The position numbers were made by a program, and so were the translations under genes. From Lewinellaceae bacterium (GTDB taxonomy: Bacteria; Bacteroidota; Bacteroidia; Chitinophagales; Saprospiraceae), in the NCBI GenBank assembly GCA_020636135.1, contig JACJYK010000001.1:124001-188000 (forward strand): a stretch of 64,000 nucleotides of DNA, read 5' to 3'. Positions 24,584 through 33,670 of the stretch are shown here, in pieces (positions within the stretch are counted from its first letter, which is position 1; every line of letters begins with the position of its first letter). The notes under the pieces are model-generated. The model had not been told where the DNA came from and searched no databases. It was given only the letters and a program-made list of their open reading frames with translations.

Positions 24584-26181
24584 AATCCCGAAGATTTCCA
24601 ATTAAAACGAATTTCCAGGTCCCAATTCGCTCTTAAATTTTGAATGGGTTGAATTTGTACCGGCTCGGAAACACGATGTTTCAAATAATCCCCCGGATCC
24701 CACACCCCATTGGCATTCTCATCTGCAATGATACGTAAATCATATTCAGCAGGTTTGAGTCCCCGCCAGGTTATCTCCTGAGTAGGCACACCGTAGACCT
24801 TACCTTCTTTGATGATATTATCCTTTGACATCAACTGGACGAGATAATGGGTTAGAGGGTCCAGACTGTCGGCCTGGATCACCAGATTAGCCAGATCTTC
24901 GGTTTTGGCCGTACGCAGGTTGAGTTGGATGGTGTCTTCCTGCAAACGGATCCAGCCCTGTATAGCTCCTGGAAGTAGTTGTGCCCGGTATTTGGTATCC
25001 GGCTTCCAGCCAAAAGTACCTACTAGAACTCCAGGTGTCGTCGTATCGATGTACCAGCCCACATCTATTGCTGTAGCCAGGGAGTCGTCTACTTGCACCT
25101 GGATCAGCGCTGTATCGATCCTTTGGATAGGCTGATTGAATTGGATTTCCCAGGGCGCAGCAGCAGGTTGACCGGTGGTATTTGCAGATCCTTCCAGTTT
25201 GACCGGAAGCTCATAACGACTTGTTGAATCCTGATACAGGACTAGGGTGTCCCTGAAATTGGCCGAATCTGTCAAATAAAAGGTCCAGGGATCAGGCACG
25301 CTGTTATCCAGCCATAACCGCAAGGTATCGAGGTCTTGCTCCATCACCGGAGGCTGGTAACCGGATTCCAGATGGAGGTCCCGCGGACTGCGATTGAAAG
25401 TCAGTTGGGCCAGGTTTTGATACAACCTCCTTCGGACTACTTTATACGGTAATAATTCCTGAAATACTTTCAGGTGAATCGAAGTCAAACTGGTATCGGT
25501 TACGAAGATGGTGGAATCCTGAAAACCGATCTTTTCGTTCACATTGTCAAAAAGGTAATTCTGGTTGCCATCCTCGAGGGCAAATACTTTAAACCTGCCG
25601 GGCCGGATGTTTTCAATGATGCAGTGTCCTTGTTTGTCTGTCTTGGCGAAATAATAGGGTGGTTCCTTGTACACTATGGAGTCGTCCGTATTCACGTACA
25701 ACATGACGGTTATATTTTCCAATGGCAGTAAGGTCAGGGCATCCGTTATGGTTGCTTCCACCCTTCCACTGTCCAGGACCGGGCCGGTGGCAAAAACAAA
25801 CCGGTAATCCTTCAGTATGTTGCCCTCGGTAATGTCCTTGATGGCGTCTCCGAAATTTATGGTGTAGGTAACGCTGTCAATCAGATTCTCCTCCTCCGGC
25901 CACTCAATGTGGATGGATTTTCCCCGCTGCGTAAAGGTTGGTTTCTTACGCATGGGCGGTGAAACCACAATTTGATTGGGCTTATCCAGTTTCAACCATT
26001 CATCAAAAGTGAGGTTGATGGGCTGTTTGGTGAAATTCGTCTGGTAGTTGGGTGTAGACCTGGTCGAATCGATCCTGGGTGGATCTTCATCCTTGGGGCC
26101 CCCGGTAGGTGCTATCGGGTTTGCACAATGCCAAAGGCAGAGAAGCAGTCCTATACCAATAATCCACGCCAGTCTGGACAT
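24580..26181 (-). CDS. Lipoprotein with N-terminal Ig-like domain (Bacteroidota 'PTGGPKD' type)
   Basis: A 533-residue lipoprotein. The lipobox is LWHC, with mature N-terminus [19 protein letters not shown], a signature seen in a widespread Bacteroidota family carrying an N-terminal SbsA-type Ig-like domain ([23 protein letters not shown]...[19 protein letters not shown]). The C-terminal part contains carboxypeptidase-regulatory-like ([23 protein letters not shown]) stretches. The family is conserved in gliding and related Bacteroidota, but its role is not established. ATG 26181 follows the smpB stop by one base. The longer frame to 26256 would overlap smpB and has no signal peptide at its start. 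Confidence 0.85.
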   Translation of the reverse strand: MSRLAWIIGIGLLLCLWHCANPIAPTGGPKDEDPPRIDSTRSTPNYQTNFTKQPINLTFDEWLKLDKPNQIVVSPPMRKKPTFTQRGKSIHIEWPEEENLIDSVTYTINFGDAIKDITEGNILKDYRFVFATGPVLDSGRVEATITDALTLLPLENITVMLYVNTDDSIVYKEPPYYFAKTDKQGHCIIENIRPGRFKVFALEDGNQNYLFDNVNEKIGFQDSTIFVTDTSLTSIHLKVFQELLPYKVVRRRLYQNLAQLTFNRSPRDLHLESGYQPPVMEQDLDTLRLWLDNSVPDPWTFYLTDSANFRDTLVLYQDSTSRYELPVKLEGSANTTGQPAAAPWEIQFNQPIQRIDTALIQVQVDDSLATAIDVGWYIDTTTPGVLVGTFGWKPDTKYRAQLLPGAIQGWIRLQEDTIQLNLRTAKTEDLANLVIQADSLDPLTHYLVQLMSKDNIIKEGKVYGVPTQEITWRGLKPAEYDLRIIADENANGVWDPGDYLKHRVSEPVQIQPIQNLRANWDLEIRFNWKSSGL

Positions 26182-26182
26182 G

Positions 26183-26647
26183 TCAACGGGTATATTTATC
26201 CATGCGATCGATTTCGCGTTGCTGATCCTTCTGCTTAATGGATTCGCGTTTATCAAAGGCTTTCTTACCCTGTGCTAATGCGATTTCCATTTTTGCAAAT
26301 CCGGAATCAGCAAAAAAGATGCGGTAAGGCACGATGGTAAACCCTTTTTCGCTCACCTTCCGCGCCATTTTTTTCAACTCTGAGCGCTTCAGCAGCAATT
26401 TACGGTTCCGCATCGGATCATGGTTTTGCTCGGAAGCTTGCTTGTATTCGCTGATATGCAAATTGCGGACATAGAGTTCTCCGTTCTGAAACACACAATA
26501 GGCATCGCCCATATTTACCAGACCTTCCCGGATGGATTTTATCTCGGATCCCGTAAGCTGGATCCCCGCCTGGAAGGTTTCGATAAAGATGTATTCAAAT
26601 TTTGCCTTCCTGTTTTTGATTTCGTATTTGGAGAAGTCGCGTTCCAT
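26183..26647 (-). CDS. smpB: SsrA-binding protein SmpB
   Basis: A 154-residue tmRNA-binding protein required for trans-translation. It has the family core AKFEYIFIETFQAGIQLTGSEIKSIREG, NLHISEYKQASEQNHDPMRNRKLLL and the lysine-rich C-terminal tail that enters the A site (ALAQGKKAFDKRESIKQKDQQREIDR). No tmRNA gene is visible in this window. It is embedded between the YbjQ gene and the Ig-like lipoprotein gene on the minus strand, with only 1-2 bp between each. Confidence 0.97.
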   Translation of the reverse strand: MERDFSKYEIKNRKAKFEYIFIETFQAGIQLTGSEIKSIREGLVNMGDAYCVFQNGELYVRNLHISEYKQASEQNHDPMRNRKLLLKRSELKKMARKVSEKGFTIVPYRIFFADSGFAKMEIALAQGKKAFDKRESIKQKDQQREIDRMDKYTR

Positions 26648-26649
26648 GG

Positions 26650-26976
26650 TTATTTCAATTTGACGGCGGTGCCATAAGCCAGGATCTCACTGGCTCCCTG
26701 CATCACCATAGCAGTCATAAAGCGAACATTGATGATCGCATCGGCACCGAGGTCCTCTGCATCGGTGATCATCCGGTCGATGGCTTGTTCCCGGGCGTCA
26801 GACATCAGCTGGGTGTATTCGGAGATCTCGCCTCCGACCAGATTTTTTAAACCTGCCATGATGTCCCGACCAAAATTCCGTGCCCGTACGGTACTGCCGC
26901 GGGCGATGTCCAGAACCTGAACGATCTCTCTGCCGGGAATGAAGTCGGTGGTGGTGATGATCATCGGATTTCGCAT
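26650..26976 (-). CDS. YbjQ/DUF74 family protein
   Basis: A 108-residue YbjQ-family protein. The N-terminal IITTTDFIPGREIVQVLDIARGSTVRARNFG and the VQGASEIL-like end (MQGASEILAYGTAVKL) are typical. Members form pentameric barrels and are sometimes called heavy-metal-binding domain proteins, though function is unclear. The ATG at 26976 overlaps the TAA stop of the upstream peptidase (TAATG). An internal ATG at 26964 gives an equally plausible shorter form. Lies 2 bp before smpB. Confidence 0.9.
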   Translation of the reverse strand: MRNPMIITTTDFIPGREIVQVLDIARGSTVRARNFGRDIMAGLKNLVGGEISEYTQLMSDAREQAIDRMITDAEDLGADAIINVRFMTAMVMQGASEILAYGTAVKLK

Positions 26977-29168
26977 TATAGGTTGTTTAAAATAAAGTTA
27001 GTCATCTTCGTATACAAATGGGTCCGGGCATTGTCGCCATAGATCCCATGATTACGATTCGGATAGAAATACGTTTCAAACTGCTTATTCGCTGCGATGA
27101 GTGCATTGGCCATTTCTGCCGTATGTTGAAAATGGACATTGTCATCGGCTAATCCATGGACCAGGAGATAAGCTCCCTTCAGACGATCTGCAAAATATAC
27201 CGGTGAATTATCCCGGTATCCCGACGGATTTTCTTCTTCCGTTTGCATATAACGCTCGGTGTAGATGTTGTCGTACCATTTCCAGTTTGTGACCGGCGCC
27301 ACTGCAATGCCCATCTTGAAGACGTCATTACCCTTGAGCACACACAGGCTGGACATGTAGCCGCCGTAACTCCATCCGAATATGCCGATTCGTGCCGGGT
27401 CAGTGTAAGACAGACTGCCCAGAAAACGTGCTGCAGCAATTTGATCTATCGTCTCGTAATGCCCCAGTTGTTTATAGGTTATTTTCTTGAATTCCTGGCC
27501 TCGTGCACCGGTGCCCCGGTTGTCTACGCAGGCAACGATGTATCCTTTTTGGGCCAGTGACTGGAACCACCAGTAATTTTGACCGCGCCAGTTGTCCAAT
27601 ACCTGCTGGGAACCCGGCCCACCATAAAGGAACATGAAGACCGGATATTTTTTCGCTGGATCAAAATTGGCCGGTTTGATCATCCATCCATTCAGGGTTA
27701 CCTCTTCCGGAGTTTTAAAGGTGAAAAAGTCAACTGGTGTGACCCCGTATTCTTTTTGAAGTTCGGTGACGTGATGGTTGTCTTCGATGACCCGCACGGC
27801 ATGACCTTCCCGGTCCAGAACCGTGTAGACCGCAGGCTGATTGATACGGCTATAGGTATCGACCCAATAATCAAAGGTGTGGCTGAATTGGGCCTCGTGA
27901 GTCCCAGCCGACCCATTGATGGCCCGTTTGCCACTGCCATCCAGCTTGATCTCGTACACTTGTCGTTGCAGTGGCGACGCTTCGGCAGCCTGGTAATAAA
28001 TGAGGTCGTGGGCGGGATCGTAACCGTAGAACAAGGTTACATCGTAGTTACCCGAGGTGAGTTGGCGAACCTGATTTCCCTGCATGTCATAGAGGTAGAT
28101 GTGATTGAATCCGTCCTTTTCAGACGTCCAGATGAAGTGGTCGCCATCCGGAAGGAATGTCAGGTCATCCTGGACATCCAGGTAATAAGGATTCGTTTCT
28201 TCCAGCAACACTCTGGCATTGCCTGTTTGCGCATCGGCCAGGCGTAACTGCAGTTCATTCTGATGGCGGTTCATGGTCATCACACAGAGCTGGTCATCCT
28301 GTCTGGTCCATTTGATGCGCGGGACATATTCATTACCGGCTGGGAGGGCAACATCGGCTATTCGCCCGGATTTGATCTCGTAAATGTGAATGGAGACTTC
28401 CGAGTTTTTCGCTCCAACCTTGGGATATTTATAGGTGACCCAGTGCGGATAAAGATCATCGTAATAAAAGGGCAAGGTGTATTCGGGTACTTCGCTTTCA
28501 TCAAAGCGATAATAAGCCAGGTAATTTCCTTCCGCTGACCAATAGATGCCCTGTACCAGTGAAAACTCTTCTTCGTAGACCCAGTCGGTGGTACCGTTGA
28601 TGATGGCGTTGATCATCCCGTCTTCTGTTATCTGACGGACTTCTCCATCCCGCAGATCCTGGATATAGACATTGTTCTCAAAGACAAATGCCACCTGCTG
28701 CGCATTCGGTGACAGTACGGCAAGGGACAATTTGTGGCCTGCATCGATGTTCTGCAGGGTGTGACTGGTCCGGTCCCAGACGGCATAATAAGCTCTTGTC
28801 GATCGTCGATAGACCGACTCGCTCCCGAATGACAACAAGATCCTGGACTCATCGTCGCTCAGCGTGTAGCCATCCACTCTGCCCGGAAGGGAAGCGGCAT
28901 CCATCTGATCGGCAGAAAACAAAGTACCGGTTGGAGATCCTGTACGGATGTCATAAACCTGAATGGTTCCATTTTCCAAACGGGCATATTGGGTTCCGTC
29001 GAGCAGAAAATTGAACCCGGGCACCACGTTAGGATTATAAGTGTAGTTGGTCCAGATGTCTTCGACCGTTATAGGCTTCTGGGCATATCCGGTGGATATC
29101 CACGCTATGTGAATCAGCAGGGCGCATAACACCCAATGGTGTTTTGTTGTCTTTATTGAATTAACCAT
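26976..29168 (-). CDS. Secreted S9 family peptidase, DPP-IV-like
   Basis: A 730-residue secreted dipeptidyl-peptidase-IV-type enzyme. Signal peptide up to about TGYAQ, DPP-IV N-terminal propeller including DWVYEEEFSLVQGIYWSAEGNYLAYYRFDE, and the hydrolase domain with S600 in GWSYGGYMSS, LADDNVHFQH and NRNHGIYGDN for the acid and histidine. It should remove N-terminal X-Pro dipeptides in the periplasm. It is a paralogue of the 6323-8584 peptidase and keeps the canonical GWSYGG elbow. It leads a run of close-spaced minus-strand genes including ybjQ and smpB. Confidence 0.95.
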   Translation of the reverse strand: MVNSIKTTKHHWVLCALLIHIAWISTGYAQKPITVEDIWTNYTYNPNVVPGFNFLLDGTQYARLENGTIQVYDIRTGSPTGTLFSADQMDAASLPGRVDGYTLSDDESRILLSFGSESVYRRSTRAYYAVWDRTSHTLQNIDAGHKLSLAVLSPNAQQVAFVFENNVYIQDLRDGEVRQITEDGMINAIINGTTDWVYEEEFSLVQGIYWSAEGNYLAYYRFDESEVPEYTLPFYYDDLYPHWVTYKYPKVGAKNSEVSIHIYEIKSGRIADVALPAGNEYVPRIKWTRQDDQLCVMTMNRHQNELQLRLADAQTGNARVLLEETNPYYLDVQDDLTFLPDGDHFIWTSEKDGFNHIYLYDMQGNQVRQLTSGNYDVTLFYGYDPAHDLIYYQAAEASPLQRQVYEIKLDGSGKRAINGSAGTHEAQFSHTFDYWVDTYSRINQPAVYTVLDREGHAVRVIEDNHHVTELQKEYGVTPVDFFTFKTPEEVTLNGWMIKPANFDPAKKYPVFMFLYGGPGSQQVLDNWRGQNYWWFQSLAQKGYIVACVDNRGTGARGQEFKKITYKQLGHYETIDQIAAARFLGSLSYTDPARIGIFGWSYGGYMSSLCVLKGNDVFKMGIAVAPVTNWKWYDNIYTERYMQTEEENPSGYRDNSPVYFADRLKGAYLLVHGLADDNVHFQHTAEMANALIAANKQFETYFYPNRNHGIYGDNARTHLYTKMTNFILNNL

Positions 29169-29242
29169 TGCGGATTAATTTATCATCACAGGAAAATATC
29201 AGTTTCAATTTCGACACCGCCAGTTTGAATCCGGCCTCCAGG

Positions 29243-29518
29243 CTAAACGTTGTAATCCACTTCCACGGTATCCGTCAGTGGCCTGGACTGACAGGTAAGA
29301 ATGTATCCGGCATCCACTTCTTCGTCCGTCAGTGCATAACATTCATCCATGGTTACCTTACCATCTACCAGCTTGGCCATGCAGGTTGAGCAGGAACCGG
29401 CCTGGCAGGAGAATGGTGGATCATATCCTTCATCCAGAAGTGCATAGAGGATTTTTTCATTGTCCGGCATGTCAATTTCAATGCGCTCTCCATCCAAATG
29501 TGCTATCAACTTCGTCAT
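29243..29518 (-). CDS. Plant-type [2Fe-2S] ferredoxin
   Basis: A 91-residue ferredoxin. The cluster cysteines are C38, C43, C46 (SCQAGSCSTCMAKL) and C76 (ILTCQSRP), the standard C-x4-C-x2-C-x29-C arrangement. It resembles the C-terminal domain of phenylacetyl-CoA epoxidase reductase (PaaE) type proteins but here is a stand-alone domain. It would shuttle electrons to an unidentified reductase or oxygenase. No partner is adjacent. Confidence 0.92.
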   Translation of the reverse strand: MTKLIAHLDGERIEIDMPDNEKILYALLDEGYDPPFSCQAGSCSTCMAKLVDGKVTMDECYALTDEEVDAGYILTCQSRPLTDTVEVDYNV

Positions 29519-29667
29519 AATTCTTCATTTTTCATTAGGCGATGCGAATATACTTAACCTATCATTGAGTTAAGAAGATCAGGCGGTTATAAGTTCCGGC
29601 AGCCCATGATTTTGCAGGGAATTCAGGAAGTGCGGCTGGCAGGACCAGCTATGGATCAAAGAGGATG

Positions 29668-31536
29668 TCAGTCTGAAGATTCCTCCAGTTCACTGGCAAG
29701 TTCCAGCCATTCTTCTTCGAGTTGGGTTACTTCAGCTTCGAGTTGCTGCAGTCTGTTGTTTTTGCGGGTGCTTTCGTCTATATCGGTATGTCCTTCTGCA
29801 AACCAGTCGAGGATCTTCTGCCTTTCCTGTTGAAGTTGTTCCAGGGAACGTTCCACTTTTTTCAGTTGCTTCTTTTTCTCTTTGGTGTCCTGGAAGCGCT
29901 GGGCTTGCTGACTGACCGTTTTTTCCGTATTTGGATCCGGCAGCGGTGCCAGCACCTGACTTTGTTCTGCACGGAATTCGGAGTAAGTCCCATTAAAGTC
30001 GATGACCGTACCGTCGCCACGGAAGACAAACAAGTGGTCGACCAGTTTATCGAGGAAATAACGGTCATGGGTTACCACCACCAGGCAGCCGGGGAATTCG
30101 GAAAGATAGTTTTCGAGCACATTCAGCGTGAGAATATCCAGGTCGTTGGTAGGTTCATCCAGGATGAGAAAGTTGGGATTACTCATCAGCACCTGAAGCA
30201 GATGCAACCTTCGTTTTTCCCCGCCGCTTAACTGTGAAGCAAATACCTGCTGCTGAGGTCGGGGAAACATGAAATGTTCCAGCAACTGTTCTGCGCTTAA
30301 TTTCATCCCTTTTTTCAGGGGCAGGTATTCGGCGATGTCGCGCACAACATCGATCACCCGTTTATCTTCCTTGAGGCTCAGGCCATCCTGCCTGTAAAAA
30401 CCGATTTTTACCGTTTCGCCAATCACCCACCGGCCGGCATCCGGTTTTAGATCCCCTGCCAGCAGCTTGAGGAAAGTTGTTTTCCCGGCGCCATTGGGGC
30501 CTACAATTCCTACCCGCTCGCCCTTCTTGAAGTTGTAGGCAAAATCCTTTACCAATAATTTATTACCCAGTGACTTGGTTACGTATTGCGCTTCGACAAT
30601 TTTAGAACCCAGGCGCTCTGGTTCCATATCAATTTGCATGGCATCCTGGGTCAATTTTACCCGGGCCGACTCCTGCAGTTCGGCAAACCGGTCAATGCGC
30701 GCCTTGTTTTTTGTGGTTCTGGCTTTGGGCATCCTGCGTATCCATTCCAATTCGTGGGATACCAGTTTCCTGGTTTTGGAAAGGGTTGTGCTCTCCATCT
30801 CTTTCCGTAAGCTTTTTCTTTCCAGGTAGGTGCTGTAATTTCCCGGATAGGGGTATAATTTGCCATTTTCCAGTTCAACAATCTGATCGCAGACATTTTC
30901 CAGAAAATAGCGGTCGTGGGTGACCATGAAGAGGGTGAGTTGTGGATGGAGCAGATACTGTTCCAGATATTCGATCATGGTAATGTCCAGGTGGTTGGTC
31001 GGTTCGTCCAGGATCAGGAAGTCCGGACTGGCAACCAGTAATTTGGCCAGGGCCAGGCGTTTTGCCTGTCCTCCGGAAAGGGTACCAACGACCCGGTCAA
31101 AGTCGGTGATATTCAATTTATGAAGCACCTCTTCAGCCCGCGTCTGGGCATCCCAGGCACGCAGTCGTTCGACTACCTGGGCTGCCTCGGCGATAGCCGA
31201 CTCATCATGCCGGTTCATGGCTTGTTCATAACGGTAAATAGCCTGGATGGCAGGATCATCCGAGAGAAATACCTCCTGCAGGACCGTATTACCCGGGTGT
31301 AAATGCGGCTCCTGAGGTAAATATCCAATGCGGATATCAGGCCGCAGATAGGTTTTATAACTGTCACCATCGGGCTTGATCTCTCCGCCGACAACGCGCA
31401 GCAGGGTTGATTTTCCGGTTCCGTTACGGGCAATCAGCGCTACCTTATCACCCTTATTGATGTAGAGTTGTAATGCATCAAACAAGAGTTTTTCTCCATA
31501 GCGCAAGGATACATTTTCTAATGTCAGAAAGTTCAT
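29668..31536 (-). CDS. ABC-F family ATPase (Uup-like)
   Basis: A 622-residue protein with two ABC domains in tandem and no membrane segments. Walker A motifs are ARNGTGKSTLL and [12 protein letters not shown], the signatures TLSGGQAKR and QLSGGEKRR, with the ABC-F linker between them (LERKSLRKEMESTTLSKTRKLVSHELEWIRRMPKARTTKNKARI). The charged C-terminal coiled coil (SQQAQRFQDTKEKKKQLKKVERSLEQLQQERQ) is characteristic of Uup. Members act on the ribosome or on nucleic-acid intermediates rather than in transport. Whether it confers antibiotic protection cannot be decided. Confidence 0.93.
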   Translation of the reverse strand: MNFLTLENVSLRYGEKLLFDALQLYINKGDKVALIARNGTGKSTLLRVVGGEIKPDGDSYKTYLRPDIRIGYLPQEPHLHPGNTVLQEVFLSDDPAIQAIYRYEQAMNRHDESAIAEAAQVVERLRAWDAQTRAEEVLHKLNITDFDRVVGTLSGGQAKRLALAKLLVASPDFLILDEPTNHLDITMIEYLEQYLLHPQLTLFMVTHDRYFLENVCDQIVELENGKLYPYPGNYSTYLERKSLRKEMESTTLSKTRKLVSHELEWIRRMPKARTTKNKARIDRFAELQESARVKLTQDAMQIDMEPERLGSKIVEAQYVTKSLGNKLLVKDFAYNFKKGERVGIVGPNGAGKTTFLKLLAGDLKPDAGRWVIGETVKIGFYRQDGLSLKEDKRVIDVVRDIAEYLPLKKGMKLSAEQLLEHFMFPRPQQQVFASQLSGGEKRRLHLLQVLMSNPNFLILDEPTNDLDILTLNVLENYLSEFPGCLVVVTHDRYFLDKLVDHLFVFRGDGTVIDFNGTYSEFRAEQSQVLAPLPDPNTEKTVSQQAQRFQDTKEKKKQLKKVERSLEQLQQERQKILDWFAEGHTDIDESTRKNNRLQQLEAEVTQLEEEWLELASELEESSD

Positions 31537-31640
31537 TCCCTTTTTTATTCGGTTTAGTACTGATTCTGGTTGATCCGTTTCTTAGGATAAGGCGCCCACG
31601 GTACCAGGCTTTTATCTTTCTCGAAATAATCTTCAAACAT

Positions 31641-31871
31641 ATGAAACCAACAGCTTCAATGTTCCTTGTCCTTTCTTTTTTTCTGATTGCATGCCAGCCA
31701 AACGAATCTGGTTCAGCAGCACCCGATGTCGCCCCACATTCTGACCTGGCAGCAGAAATAGCCCGGGGATAATATCTGGTGACTGCCATTGGCTGCAATG
31801 ACTGCCATACACCCAAAATATTCGGGCCCATTGTTCCAAACCCATTGCCGTCCGTAGCAACCGCACAATAA
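31641..31871 (+). pseudogene. Cytochrome c lipoprotein remnant, in-frame stop and truncated
   Basis: Reading from ATG 31641 gives a lipoprotein signal (MKPTASMFLVLSFFLIAC) and a low-complexity linker ending ...AAEIARG, then TAA at 31770-31772. The same frame continues with YLVTAIGCNDCHTPKIFGP, which is the heme-binding region (CxxCH) of the class I cytochrome c domain whose normal sequence is RGxYLV..GC..CHTP. The frame then ends at TAA 31869-31871 after ~30 residues, much shorter than usual. So an internal stop plus loss of the 3' part have inactivated it. It is squeezed between two minus-strand genes. Confidence 0.8.
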
Positions 31872-31883
31872 GTTTCACTCCGC

Positions 31884-33044
31884 TCAGTCCAGTGCTTGCA
31901 GGATATCGTGGAGAATATCATCGGCATGCTCGAGGCCTACCGAGACCCGGATCAATCCGTCGGTGATGCCTACGCGCTGTCGTTCTTCCACGGGAAGTTT
32001 TGAATGCGTGGAAGAAGCAGGATGGGTGGCTATGGTACGGGTATCTCCCAGATTTGCGGTAATGGTGATCATCTCCAGCTTGTCCATAAACCGTGTTCCA
32101 GCCGATAACCCACCTTCCACTTCAAAGGTCAGCAATCCTCCTCCGGCGCGCATTTGTTTGAGTGCGATCTGATGACCAGGATGATCGGGAAGAAACGGAT
32201 AATGGACCGCCTGTAACTTTGGATGGTCTTTTAATTCAATGGCTAGCTTCAATGCGTGGTCGCAATGCCGGTCCATGCGGACAGCCAGTGTCTCCAGGCT
32301 TTTGGACAAGACCCAGGCATTGAATGGAGAAAGCGAAGGACCCGTATTGCGGATGAATTTATGAATCGACTTGATGTGTTTTTCGGATGCACAGACGACA
32401 CCACCAAGGACTCGTCCCTGGCCGTCAATGAATTTTGTCGCTGAGTGGGTGATGATGTCCGCTCCCCACTGTACCGGTGTTTGCAGGTAAGGTGTGGCAA
32501 AGCAGTTATCCACGACCAGCAACATACCGTTCTGGTGAGCAAATTGCGCGGCCCATTCCAGATCGATCACATCCAGTCCGGGGTTGGAAGGTGTCTCTAT
32601 GAACAGGATTTTAGAACTAGGCCGTACTGCATCCTTCCAGCCGGATGGGTCACCGGCATCTACAAACGTGTGGCTGATACCCCATTTGACCAGGTATTGG
32701 GTCATGATCTGGTACGATGATCCAAATATGGACCGGGAGGCAACAATATGGTCACCTTGTTCAAGCAGGGTGGCCAGCGTACTGTATATGGCAGCCATGC
32801 CCGTTGCTGTCGCCACGGCATCTTCGGTCCCTTCCAGGGAAGCCATTTTTAGTTCGAATTCCCTGACCGAAGGATTGGAAAAGCGACTGTAGATATTACC
32901 CTCCGCCTCTTCGGCGAATAAAGCCCGCATGTGTTCGGCATCGTCGAAGATGAAACTGGAAGTCGGAAAGATTGGGGTGGAGTGCTCATGGTGCTGTGAG
33001 CGCTCGGTTTGCAGCCGGATTGCCCGGGTCTCAAATTGTTTCAT
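31884..33044 (-). CDS. metZ: O-succinylhomoserine sulfhydrylase (Cys/Met metabolism PLP enzyme)
   Basis: A 386-residue PLP enzyme of the Cys/Met metabolism family. It has the SRFSNPSVREFELKMASLEG entry, the ATATGMAAI loop and K204 in HSATKFIDGQGRVLGG that binds PLP. The GQGRVLGG sequence after the lysine and the overall N-terminus (FETRAIRLQTERSQHHEHSTPIFPTSSF) are typical of MetZ, which makes homocysteine directly from O-succinylhomoserine and sulfide. Cystathionine gamma-synthase is the main alternative. Its start overlaps the stop of the OsmC gene (ATGA). Confidence 0.9.
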   Translation of the reverse strand: MKQFETRAIRLQTERSQHHEHSTPIFPTSSFIFDDAEHMRALFAEEAEGNIYSRFSNPSVREFELKMASLEGTEDAVATATGMAAIYSTLATLLEQGDHIVASRSIFGSSYQIMTQYLVKWGISHTFVDAGDPSGWKDAVRPSSKILFIETPSNPGLDVIDLEWAAQFAHQNGMLLVVDNCFATPYLQTPVQWGADIITHSATKFIDGQGRVLGGVVCASEKHIKSIHKFIRNTGPSLSPFNAWVLSKSLETLAVRMDRHCDHALKLAIELKDHPKLQAVHYPFLPDHPGHQIALKQMRAGGGLLTFEVEGGLSAGTRFMDKLEMITITANLGDTRTIATHPASSTHSKLPVEERQRVGITDGLIRVSVGLEHADDILHDILQALD

Positions 33045-33454
33045 GATTCCAGGGTTAAGGTATAATCCACCTTGATCGACTCTTTCAGCATCATCGAGAC
33101 CGAGCAGTATTTGGTTAGCGACAATTCGATGGCACGGTGAGCACGCTCTTCTTTAACCTGTCCGCCGATGTGAAAATGCAAATGGATGGTGTGGAATATC
33201 TTCGGGTGTTCTTCCACGCGCAAACCTTCGACATCAACCCAAAAGGTGGTTACCTCCTGGCGCATCTTGGCCAAAATAGCCACGATATCGATGGAACTGC
33301 AGGATACCATAGCCGAGAGAAATGCCTGCATGGGCCGCATGCCCAGGTTTTCTCCACCCACAGCTGCGGATCCGTCAATATCAATAGTCATACCTTCCGG
33401 ACTGGTCGAGCGGAAATGCACCGCATTGTTCATTCGTTCCAGTTTGATCTTCAT
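33041..33454 (-). CDS. OsmC family protein
   Basis: A 137-residue OsmC/YhfA-type protein with redox cysteines C52 (MVSCSSIDIV) and C117 (TKYCSVSMML). Such proteins reduce hydroperoxides or act in sulfur transfer. Being upstream of, and translationally coupled with, metZ (ATGA overlap) hints at a link to sulfur metabolism, as this pairing is seen in other Bacteroidota. A second OsmC-family gene is at 62733-63167. Confidence 0.92.
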   Translation of the reverse strand: MKIKLERMNNAVHFRSTSPEGMTIDIDGSAAVGGENLGMRPMQAFLSAMVSCSSIDIVAILAKMRQEVTTFWVDVEGLRVEEHPKIFHTIHLHFHIGGQVKEERAHRAIELSLTKYCSVSMMLKESIKVDYTLTLES

Positions 33455-33670
33455 AGTCTTAATTTAGAACTACAAAGAACCGAAAACCACAGCTATTAAT
33501 GCGTGATTTCGATCGAATAATGCATGACAACCTGTACCTGTTTCGCGTGAAGGACAGGATTTCATTTAAACCAAAAGGGTAAAAATGAAAGCCTGGAGCA
33601 GGATCTGATGTGGATAATGATCCGTGAATTGCAGAATAATTGCTATCATTATTGTTCAACACCATCCCAC

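Noticed and set aside
31478..31927. 149-codon minus-strand ORF over the cytochrome remnant
   Set aside because: It is antisense to the CxxCH-encoding frame and overlaps the coding ends of two real genes; its composition is not protein-like.
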